A stretch of DNA of 64,000 bases from Sulfurospirillum sp036802865 (GTDB lineage Bacteria; Campylobacterota; Campylobacteria; Campylobacterales; Sulfurospirillaceae): contig NZ_DAIRVK010000005.1 in the NCBI RefSeq assembly GCF_036802865.1, positions 124,001 through 188,000 of the forward strand, read 5' to 3'. The notes below the pieces were generated by a model that made no database searches, had not been told where the DNA came from, and was given only the letters and a program-made list of their open reading frames with translations. Each line of letters begins with the position of its first letter. The stretch's first letter is position 1. Below are positions 57,545-64,000 of this stretch, piece after piece. A program made the position numbers and the translations under genes.

Positions 57545-58674
57545 AAATGAATTGCGTTTTACCTGCGCATTTTCAAAGTCAAGTGGAAGAGGCAATCGCT
57601 TTTTTAAAACCTTATACGAAGCGAGCCTATTTGGTGGGTGGAAGTGTGCGAGACCTCTGTTTATATGAGCCTTTGCATGATTTAGATATCGAAGTGTATG
57701 ACATCGAATCTACGGCTTTTGAAGCCTTGATGCATCGTGTTGGTGCCGTGGGTGTTGGTAAAAGTTTTTTTGTGTATAAGCTTGGTAACATCGACTTTTC
57801 ACTGCCTCGCGTTGAGCGTAAAAGCGGTGTTGGACATGCTGCATTTGAAGTACATCTTTGTCAAGATGAAAAAGAGGCATCAAAGCGTCGTGACTTTAGT
57901 ATGAATGCGATGATGCTCAATATTTTTAATGGTGAATTGCTTGACTTTTGGGGTGGTAAAGAGGCAATTGCCGCTAAAAGAGTTTCCATCATTGATGAAA
58001 AAAGTTTTAAAGAAGATAGCTTAAGGGTGCTTCGAGCGGTACAATTTTGTGCGCGTCTTGGTTTTAAAATAGAGCCAAAAAGTTTATACGTGATGAAGGG
58101 CATTGCCCTTGATGACCTTAGTCGTCCTCGCATTTTATGGGAGTTTGAAAAGCTCTTTAATGCACCGTATTTGCACTATGGGCTTTTTTACATGTATGCA
58201 TTGAACCTTTTTGAAAAATGTTTTACACATAAAGTCGAAGATCTTTTTTTTGAGATTGCCCGTGAATTGGTACGATATAAGCAAAATTTTCAAGAGGCAC
58301 TTAAGCCTTACTATTTTGTTTATATCGTAGCCAATAGACTCAAATGTGAGCCTCTTGTTTGGCTAAGAATGCTTGATGCACCCAATCATTACTTGCAAAC
58401 TTTTAAGTTGCAGCCTTTTTTTAAAGGAAAAATCAGTGATGAAATGCTGTTGCATGTAAGCTTAGACATGCCTCTGAGTGCATGGCTTGGACATTACCGT
58501 CAGGGAATTAAAGAGCGAGCACAAAAACTTGGTATTTGGGATGCGGTATTTACAGGAAATGTGAACGTACAAGATGTTATACGAGATGGCTTTGAAAAAG
58601 AAGCGATAAGAGATGAATTAAGACGAAGACGAATTGAAAAAATAGAACAGGTGTGTAAAAATGCAAGAGAATAA
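57541..58674 (+). CDS. CCA tRNA nucleotidyltransferase / poly(A) polymerase family
   Basis: A 377-residue class II nucleotidyltransferase. KRAYLVGGSVRDLCLYEPLHDLDIEVYDIE contains the GGxVRD and catalytic DxD motifs, RRDFSMNAMMLNI the RRD motif, and FKEDSLRVLRAVQFCARLGF with DDLSRPRILWEFEKL the nucleotide-recognition helices. It adds or repairs the 3' CCA end of tRNAs, and members may also act as poly(A) polymerases. Overlaps its neighbours by four and fourteen bases. Confidence 0.92.
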   Translation: MKMNCVLPAHFQSQVEEAIAFLKPYTKRAYLVGGSVRDLCLYEPLHDLDIEVYDIESTAFEALMHRVGAVGVGKSFFVYKLGNIDFSLPRVERKSGVGHAAFEVHLCQDEKEASKRRDFSMNAMMLNIFNGELLDFWGGKEAIAAKRVSIIDEKSFKEDSLRVLRAVQFCARLGFKIEPKSLYVMKGIALDDLSRPRILWEFEKLFNAPYLHYGLFYMYALNLFEKCFTHKVEDLFFEIARELVRYKQNFQEALKPYYFVYIVANRLKCEPLVWLRMLDAPNHYLQTFKLQPFFKGKISDEMLLHVSLDMPLSAWLGHYRQGIKERAQKLGIWDAVFTGNVNVQDVIRDGFEKEAIRDELRRRRIEKIEQVCKNARE

Positions 58675-59503
58675 AAATTATATTTTAAAAATTGACTGCT
58701 CTGATGAAAAGGGCTTGATATACCGTATTGCGGATGTGGTTTTTAAGTACCAACTAAACATCATCAAAAATGATGAATTTGTTGATCGCGACAATGGTAA
58801 ATTTTTCATGCGAGCGGAGCTCAGCGGTGAAGTGGAGATCAGTGCATTTAAGGGCACACTTGAAGCGATGTTGCCTGCTAATGCCGATATTTACGTGGCA
58901 GAAGCCCGTAAAAAAGACATTATTTTAATGGGTACGAAAGAGACGCATTGTTTGGGCGATATTTTACTCAAACATGACAGTGATGATCTTAATGCTAACA
59001 TTTTAGCGATTGTCTCAAACTACGAGGATTTAAAAAGTTTAAGTGATAAATTCAACATTCCTTTTCACTGTGTAAGCCATGAGGGATTGAACCGAGCTGA
59101 ACACGAAGCGAAAGTGTTGGAAGTTTTAAGTGCATATACGGTTGATTACATCATTTTGGCAAAATACATGCGTATTTTATCCAGTGAGTTTGTGGGACAT
59201 TATGAAGAAAAAATGATCAATATTCACCATTCGTTCCTCCCAGCATTTATCGGTGCAAACCCTTACAAACAAGCATTTGCAAGGGGTGTTAAGATTATTG
59301 GCGCAACAGCACACTTTGTTAATAACAACCTTGATGAAGGTCCAATTATCGCTCAAGATGTTATTCATGTCAATCATGAAATGACATGGAAAGATATGCA
59401 GCGTGCGGGCAGAAATGTTGAGAAAAATGTTCTTTCAAATGCCCTTGATTTGGTCTTTGAAGAACGCATTTTTGTTCACGATAACAAGACAATTATCTTT
59501 TAA
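58661..59503 (+). CDS. purU: Formyltetrahydrofolate deformylase PurU
   Basis: A 280-residue two-domain enzyme. Residues about 1-80 form an ACT domain (YILKIDCSDEKGLIYRIADVVFKYQLNI), which senses glycine/methionine in E. coli; residues 85-280 form the formyltransferase-like catalytic domain, with YIILAKYMRILS, the catalytic His segment INIHHSFLPAFIGANPY, and TAHFVNNNLDEGPIIAQDVIHV containing the essential Asp. It hydrolyses 10-formyl-THF to THF and formate, supplying formate for purine synthesis and balancing one-carbon pools. Confidence 0.94.
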   Translation: MQENKNYILKIDCSDEKGLIYRIADVVFKYQLNIIKNDEFVDRDNGKFFMRAELSGEVEISAFKGTLEAMLPANADIYVAEARKKDIILMGTKETHCLGDILLKHDSDDLNANILAIVSNYEDLKSLSDKFNIPFHCVSHEGLNRAEHEAKVLEVLSAYTVDYIILAKYMRILSSEFVGHYEEKMINIHHSFLPAFIGANPYKQAFARGVKIIGATAHFVNNNLDEGPIIAQDVIHVNHEMTWKDMQRAGRNVEKNVLSNALDLVFEERIFVHDNKTIIF

Positions 59504-59515
59504 GACCATTTTGAC

Positions 59516-59585
59516 ACGCTTCTTGAGCAAAGCCCAAGAAGCTACGTTGCACTAGGCGCTGAAGCTTGCCTCGTATGAGGCAGAA
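59516..59585 (-). repeat. Dispersed two-hairpin intergenic repeat, copy 6 (reverse orientation)
   Basis: Read on the minus strand: TCTGCCTCATACGAGGCAAG, CTTCAGCGCC, GCAACGTAG, then the hairpin CTTCTTGGGC/GCTCAAGAAG followed by CGT. It lies between purU and trmL inside a run of overlapping genes; its first hairpin is almost the same as that of copy 1. Confidence 0.8.
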
Positions 59586-59625
59586 AGAAGATCGTGGTAA
59601 GTTTTATTCATTTGGAGATTATTTT

Positions 59626-60096
59626 ATGTTTAATATCGTTCTAGTTCACCCCCAAATCCCGCAAAATACAGGAAGTATCGGTCGTATGTGCGTCAATGCC
59701 GACTGTAAATTGCACATCATTAAACCAACCATGTTTGAGATCAGCGATAAGACCGTGAAGCGCGCGGGGCTTGATTATTGGCATTTGCTTGATGTAACGG
59801 TTTGGGAGAATTTAGAAGCCTTTTTAGAGGCGCATAAAGATAAAGTGGATCATTTCTTTTTTGCCACAACCAAAACGAAAAAGACCTATTTTGAGGCTTC
59901 TTTCAAACCTGGTGATTTTCTCTTTTTTGGTGGTGAATCCACAGGACTCCCTATGGATCTTATGCAACTTAAATGGGAAAATGCCATTACTATTCCAATG
60001 GGAAAACTTGGTCGAAGCCTCAATCAAGCCACTTCAGCAGGAATTATTCTCTACGATGCGATTCGTCAAAATTTTGAAAGCTTTGAGCAAGCTTGA
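59626..60096 (+). CDS. trmL: tRNA (cytidine/uridine-34-2'-O)-methyltransferase TrmL
   Basis: A 156-residue SPOUT methyltransferase, the usual TrmL length. MFNIVLVHPQIPQNTGSIGRMCVNADCKLHIIKP is the N-terminus, FFGGESTGLPMDLM and TIPMGKLGRSLNQATSAGIILYDAIRQ form the knotted SAM-binding region. It methylates the wobble ribose of leucine tRNAs. The ATG at 59626 has GGAGA upstream; the frame extends upstream into the dispersed repeat, which is not part of the protein. Overlaps the next gene by four bases. Confidence 0.94.
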   Translation: MFNIVLVHPQIPQNTGSIGRMCVNADCKLHIIKPTMFEISDKTVKRAGLDYWHLLDVTVWENLEAFLEAHKDKVDHFFFATTKTKKTYFEASFKPGDFLFFGGESTGLPMDLMQLKWENAITIPMGKLGRSLNQATSAGIILYDAIRQNFESFEQA

Positions 60097-61238
60097 AAAT
60101 TCACGATATTCTTTTCATTGGAGCAGGCGCAAGTGCTCTTATGGCAGCTTCGCATCTTGAGGGGCATGACGTAGCCCTTGTTGATGTAAACCCTAAAATA
60201 GGCTCAAAACTGCTTATTTCAGGTGGTGGAAAATGCAATCTTACCAATCGTTTTGCCACGGCTCAAAACTATTTGGGCGATGAAGCTTTCATTGCTTCCA
60301 TTCTCTCTTCCTTTGACGCTTCTGCCACACTCTCCTTTGTGAAAAAAAATAGACTTAGTTTAGAAGAGCGTGCGCATGGGCAAATTTTTTGTGCCAACAG
60401 CGCCAAAGAGTTGGTCTCCATTTTTGGAAGATTGACCTCATACTGCACGTTTTATCTCGGTACAAAAGTTTTGCATATAAAGAAAAATGACCACTTTTTT
60501 GTACGTACTGATAAAGGCGAGATTTTTGCGAAGAAAGTCGTTGTTGCAAGTGGAGGACTGAGTTATGCAAGCATTGGAGCGAGTGGCATTGGCTATGAAA
60601 TTGCACAGCAATTTGGACATACACTGGTAACGCCTGCACCTGCTCTTGTAGGACTTACACTTCAAAAAGAGCAATTTTGGATGAAAGAACTGAGTGGTAT
60701 TGCTTTACCAATTACGTTACAGGTAGAAGGAAAAAGTTTTAGTGAAAATTTACTTTTTGCTCACAAAGGCATTAGTGGTCCTGCTGTTTTAAGCGGGTCT
60801 TTGTATTGGAAAAAAGGCAATATAACGATAGACTTTTTACCGCACATTAAGAGCATCGAAGCACATTTTAAACAACAGAGTAAAAAACAGATTATTACAG
60901 CACTAGGACTGCCAAGACGGCTGATAAAAGCCTTTTTAGATTCTGTAGGCATCGAAGATAAAGTGCTCTCCAAACTGACTCCACAAGAATATAAAACAAT
61001 TGCTACATTAAAAACATATACGTTTGCACCAGCAGGGAATTTTGGCTATACCAAAGCCGAAGTGACGCGTGGTGGCGTCTGTACAGAAGAGATCGATGTA
61101 CTTAGTTGTGAGAGTAAAAAGTGTAAAAATCTCTATTTTATTGGTGAAGTGCTTGATGTTACGGGCGAACTTGGCGGGTTTAATTTCCAGTGGGCATTTG
61201 CATCAGCATATCACCTTGCCAAAGCAATCATTGTTTGA
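60093..61238 (+). CDS. HI0933-family (YhiN) FAD-binding oxidoreductase
   Basis: A 381-residue flavoprotein. FIGAGASALMAASHLEGHDVALVDVNPKIGSKLLISGGGKCNLTNR is the dinucleotide-binding start with the family's GGGKCN motif; VVVASGGLSYASIGASGIGYEIAQQFGH, LLFAHKGISGPAVL and the C-terminal GELGGFNFQWAFASAYHLAKAI are also conserved. Function in bacteria is not settled. Start is a TTG overlapping the trmL stop codon. Confidence 0.88.
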   Translation: MKIHDILFIGAGASALMAASHLEGHDVALVDVNPKIGSKLLISGGGKCNLTNRFATAQNYLGDEAFIASILSSFDASATLSFVKKNRLSLEERAHGQIFCANSAKELVSIFGRLTSYCTFYLGTKVLHIKKNDHFFVRTDKGEIFAKKVVVASGGLSYASIGASGIGYEIAQQFGHTLVTPAPALVGLTLQKEQFWMKELSGIALPITLQVEGKSFSENLLFAHKGISGPAVLSGSLYWKKGNITIDFLPHIKSIEAHFKQQSKKQIITALGLPRRLIKAFLDSVGIEDKVLSKLTPQEYKTIATLKTYTFAPAGNFGYTKAEVTRGGVCTEEIDVLSCESKKCKNLYFIGEVLDVTGELGGFNFQWAFASAYHLAKAIIV

Positions 61239-61270
61239 TACAATAGAATATCTTAAGAAAAGGAGTGCGT

Positions 61271-63889
61271 GTGAATAAATTAGCTTTAGTGTCATTACGC
61301 AATCCAAAAATTGTTTTAGTTATTGTTTTTATGCTCTCTTTTTCCCTGCTTTCTTCTATTGTTTACAATCTTCATGCTTTAGAATCTGAAAAAGAGCGTG
61401 CAAAGGTCTATACGACTGCGGTTAATTATAGTTATGACATTAAATTTAATCTTGATCGAGCACTTTCTTCTACCTATACAATTCAAGCACTTCTTACGCA
61501 AAATGATGGTGGATTTATCCGTGATTTTGAAGAGATTGCAGAGGATATTTTGCCTTCTTATCCTGGCGTTATTGAACTAGCCATTGCACCTCAGGGTATC
61601 ATTACGCAAGTAGCGCCTCAAAGTGGGAATGAAAAAGCACTCGGACTCAATCTGTTTGAGTTGAAAACTCAAAATAAAGAGTCTTTTTTAGCGCGTGATA
61701 GTGGTAAACTCACCCTTGCGGGTCCTTTGGAGCTTGTTCAAGGAGGTATTGGCTTGGTTGGACGTTTGCCTATTTTTGAAGACAGAGCCAATAAAGAGAG
61801 CTTTTTTGGATTTGCGATTGCTGTTATTCGAATTGCTGAAGTTTTTGATAATGTGAAACTTGCACAACTTGAAGAGAGTGGATTTTCCTATCAAGTGTGG
61901 CGCATTCATCCCGATACAAAAGAGAAGCATGTTATTTTGCAATCTTCTCATGTGCAACTCAGTGATCCTATCGAATATGCATTTGAAATACCTAATGGAA
62001 CATGGACGATTACGCTTTCTCCTACAAAAGGTTGGGGAAGTCCCATGGTTTTTATGCTGTTTGAATTGATTGCTTTGGTGTTTGCTTTGATGCTAGCCTA
62101 CATGTCTAAGCTGTTCATCGCACTAAAATTTACCAAAGTTGCACTTGAATCAAAAGTCATTCAAACAACAGGAGAAAAAAAACTGTTAGAACGCCAGTTT
62201 GAAGTACTTTTAGATGCTATCCCCGATCTTATTTGGCTCAAAGATCCTCATGGGATTTATCTTTTTTGCAATAAATCGTTTGAGCGATTCTTTGGAGCAA
62301 AAGAGCAAGAGATTGTCGGTAAGAGCGATTATGATTTTGTAGAAAAACAACTTGCAGATTTTTTCAGATCCCATGATATCAAAGCAATGGAAGCACAAAA
62401 TCCTGTCAGCAATGAAGAAGAACTTCTTTTTAAAGAAGATGGTTACTATGGACTTTTTGAGACTATTAAAACACCTGTACATAATCACAATGGTGATATT
62501 TTAGGTGTTCTTGGTATTGCTCGTGATATTACAATGCGCAGAGAAAATGAAGCAAAAATTCAAAAATTAGAGTATTTTGATGCACTTACGGGATTACCGA
62601 ACAAACTTCAGCTCCATCTTCGCGTTGAGCATGATCTTAGTATTGTTCAACGTCAAAATGAACAGTTGGCAGTACTTTTTATTGATTTTGACCACTTTAA
62701 AAATATCAACGATACTTTAGGGCATGCGATTGGTGATGAACTGTTAGTGAAAGTTTCTAAGCGCCTTAAACCGTTGCTTCGCCAAGTAGATACACTTTCA
62801 CGCCAAGGTGGCGATGAATTTATTGTTATTTTACCGGCTGTCAGTGTTGATGATGCCGCACATATGGCGAAAAAATTTCTCCAAGCCATTGAACAGCCCA
62901 TCCAACTACTTGATAATGAGCTTATTGTTACGGCATCTATTGGTATAGCGCTTTACCCAAATGATGGACAAGATATTGATACCCTGTTTAGATGTGCGGA
63001 TGCTGCTATGTATTTAGCAAAGCAAAATGGACGAAATAATTATCGCTTTTTTACTTCAGAGATTCAAAGTAGATCAGCGCGCATTTTAAGCCTTGAAAAT
63101 GCACTGCGATATGCGCATTCTAGGGGAGAGTTAAGCCTTCATTATCAACCGCAAATTTCACTCAGTGATGGCAAAATTATAGGCGTTGAAGCATTACTCC
63201 GTTGGCACCATCCCGAACTTGGAATGATCTCTCCTATAGAATTTATACCGATTGCAGAAGAGAGTGGGCAGATACTATTGATTGGCGAATGGGTGATGCG
63301 TACAGCTGTTACATGCATGAAGCAGTGGATAGAGAGAGGTTTTCCTACGATGCGTATGGCTGTTAATCTTTCAGCCGTTCAGTTTCATGATGCGCATCTC
63401 TCTCATCTTATCAGTACCATTCTTGATGACGTTCAACTTCCAGCGGAGTATTTGGAGATTGAACTGACTGAGAGTGTTACTGCTCAAAACCCTATTCATG
63501 CTATAGAGACGATGAATGAACTTTCTCAAAAAGGGATACGCCTTTCTATTGATGACTTTGGTACGGGGTACTCATCTTTGAGTTATTTGAAACGGTTTAA
63601 AGTTTATAAACTTAAAATCGATCAAAGCTTTATTCGTGACATCAATATTGATCCTGAGGATCGTGAAATTGTTAAGACGATCATTGCCTTGGGAAAAAGT
63701 TTAGGGTTCAAAACGATTGCTGAGGGTGTTGAAACCAAAGAGCAGTTGGACTTTTTAAAAGAGAATGGATGCGATGAAGCTCAAGGGTACTACTTTAGCA
63801 AGCCCTTGAACATCACCGATATTGAAGCGTTATTGCAAAATCCTGAAATTATTGTACAAAAGAACAACAGTAGTCTGCCATCGATGTAA
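61271..63889 (+). CDS. CHASE-PAS-GGDEF-EAL cyclic-di-GMP protein
   Basis: An 872-residue signalling protein. TM1 (LVIVFMLSFSLLSSIVY), a periplasmic CHASE domain (YPGVIELAIAPQGIITQVAPQSGNEKALG..., QGGIGLVGRLPIF), TM2 (MVFMLFELIALVFALMLAYM), PAS with PAC (LLDAIPDLIWLKDPHGIYLFCNKSFERFFG...GVLGIARDITMRRE), GGDEF with an intact loop (RQGGDEFIVIL) and FIDFDHFKNINDTLGHAIGDEL, and EAL (GVEALLRWHHPELGMISPIEF, IDDFGTGYSSLSYLKRFKVYKLKIDQSFI). Both output domains have their catalytic residues, so it may make and degrade cyclic di-GMP. GTG at 61271 lies 5 bases after AGGAG; a GTG at 61265 overlaps it. Confidence 0.93.
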   Translation: MNKLALVSLRNPKIVLVIVFMLSFSLLSSIVYNLHALESEKERAKVYTTAVNYSYDIKFNLDRALSSTYTIQALLTQNDGGFIRDFEEIAEDILPSYPGVIELAIAPQGIITQVAPQSGNEKALGLNLFELKTQNKESFLARDSGKLTLAGPLELVQGGIGLVGRLPIFEDRANKESFFGFAIAVIRIAEVFDNVKLAQLEESGFSYQVWRIHPDTKEKHVILQSSHVQLSDPIEYAFEIPNGTWTITLSPTKGWGSPMVFMLFELIALVFALMLAYMSKLFIALKFTKVALESKVIQTTGEKKLLERQFEVLLDAIPDLIWLKDPHGIYLFCNKSFERFFGAKEQEIVGKSDYDFVEKQLADFFRSHDIKAMEAQNPVSNEEELLFKEDGYYGLFETIKTPVHNHNGDILGVLGIARDITMRRENEAKIQKLEYFDALTGLPNKLQLHLRVEHDLSIVQRQNEQLAVLFIDFDHFKNINDTLGHAIGDELLVKVSKRLKPLLRQVDTLSRQGGDEFIVILPAVSVDDAAHMAKKFLQAIEQPIQLLDNELIVTASIGIALYPNDGQDIDTLFRCADAAMYLAKQNGRNNYRFFTSEIQSRSARILSLENALRYAHSRGELSLHYQPQISLSDGKIIGVEALLRWHHPELGMISPIEFIPIAEESGQILLIGEWVMRTAVTCMKQWIERGFPTMRMAVNLSAVQFHDAHLSHLISTILDDVQLPAEYLEIELTESVTAQNPIHAIETMNELSQKGIRLSIDDFGTGYSSLSYLKRFKVYKLKIDQSFIRDINIDPEDREIVKTIIALGKSLGFKTIAEGVETKEQLDFLKENGCDEAQGYYFSKPLNITDIEALLQNPEIIVQKNNSSLPSM

Positions 63890-64000
63890 CATGTAAGGTA
63901 AAGCTTGAATTAGCAGGTACTTCAAATGTGGCAGAACCATGAATGACTAAAGGCTCTTTTTGGTTAGGAAGCTCAACAGTCAGTTCTCCACTAAAAAACT
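63849..64000 (-). CDS. ppnP: Pyrimidine/purine nucleoside phosphorylase PpnP, C-terminal part (cut by window end)
   Basis: On the minus strand an open frame enters at the window edge and stops with TAA at 63849-63851. The visible protein, FFSGELTVELPNQKEPLVI, then HGSATFEVPANSSFTLHV and TSMADYCCSFVQ, has the length and pattern of the C-terminal half of the PpnP/YaiE (DUF1255) small cupin, which phosphorolyses several nucleosides. The gene is convergent with the GGDEF-EAL gene and overlaps its last 41 bases. A degenerate ACATGT palindrome (63886-63895) lies within it. Confidence 0.7.
   Translation of the reverse strand, partial: FFSGELTVELPNQKEPLVIHGSATFEVPANSSFTLHVTSMADYCCSFVQ

Noticed and set aside
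59566..59625. A longer TrmL starting at 59566
   Set aside because: The first 20 codons would be encoded partly by the intergenic repeat; GGAGA and the family N-terminus support 59626.
1..64000. tRNA genes, rRNA, prophage, insertion sequences with transposase, integrative-element attachment sites
   Set aside because: The gaps were read for cloverleaf-like patterns, transposase or integrase proteins and direct-repeat ends; none was found. The only mobile-like sequences are the foldback element at 51016 and the dispersed repeats.

Overview
This window reads as a chromosomal segment of a Campylobacterota (epsilonproteobacterial) bacterium, most likely a Sulfurospirillum-type free-living microaerophile/anaerobe. 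This is inferred from the gene set: acidic-insert RpoD, paired FlgG-like rod genes behind a sigma-54 promoter, methylcitrate cluster, SHP/DHC-type cytochromes, YeeE/YedE-TusA sulfur genes, and many signalling proteins. No rRNA, tRNA, CRISPR array, transposase or prophage was seen. The genes are densely packed with many ATGA-type overlaps, and no gap exceeds 300 bases.

Layout. 1-2.6 kb: end of an acetate permease and acetyl-CoA synthetase (acetate uptake and activation). 2.7-4.7 kb: SapC-family protein and a divergent flavoprotein/HxlR pair. 4.7-7.3 kb: zinc ABC transporter with a shared palindromic operator. 7.4-11.9 kb: PAS protein plus rpoD, then divergent flagellar rod genes. 12-13.9 kb: AzlCD exporter, YjdM, a lipoprotein. 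14-20.7 kb: prpEBCD propionate (2-methylcitrate) operon with a divergent, unfamiliar HTH regulator. 20.7-25.1 kb: monoheme and diheme cytochromes c, a cytochrome b561-diheme fusion, a Spy/CpxP-like protein and a two-component system, all in one direction. 25.3-30.3 kb: cupin, DEAD-box helicase, thioesterase, RecQ, YwbE. 30.4-33.5 kb: a diguanylate cyclase flanked by two PhnD-like binding proteins. 33.7-35.9 kb: UPF0316 protein, then a YeeE/YedE-TusA sulfur pair behind a structured leader. 35.9-38.4 kb: a soluble tandem-AAA M41 protease-like protein. 38.5-46.7 kb: two chemoreceptors, LysE-type exporter, an orphan SIR2-TPR protein (possible phage defence), MsrPQ, NudC. 46.9-51 kb: HPP protein, PAS protein, XthA, CreA, ArsB/ArsR with a 165-bp foldback element in the arsR leader. 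51.3-55.3 kb: RND pump and a lone ABC ATPase. 55.3-61.2 kb: a long overlapping operon leuD-leuB-(two small genes)-cca-purU-trmL-HI0933 flavoprotein. 61.3-64 kb: CHASE-PAS-GGDEF-EAL protein and the convergent C-terminus of PpnP.

Two sequence families run through the window independently of gene function. One is the 12-bp palindrome TTTACATGTAAA (eight exact copies plus many one-mismatch copies, inside and between genes, often paired as hairpins at gene ends). The other is an about 72-bp intergenic repeat made of two hairpins (six copies, both orientations). The leads I would follow first are these two families, the foldback element lying exactly between the arsR promoter and start codon, the tandem-AAA M41 protein with non-standard Walker A motifs, the SIR2-TPR gene, the structured yedE leader, and the unclassified prp regulator.
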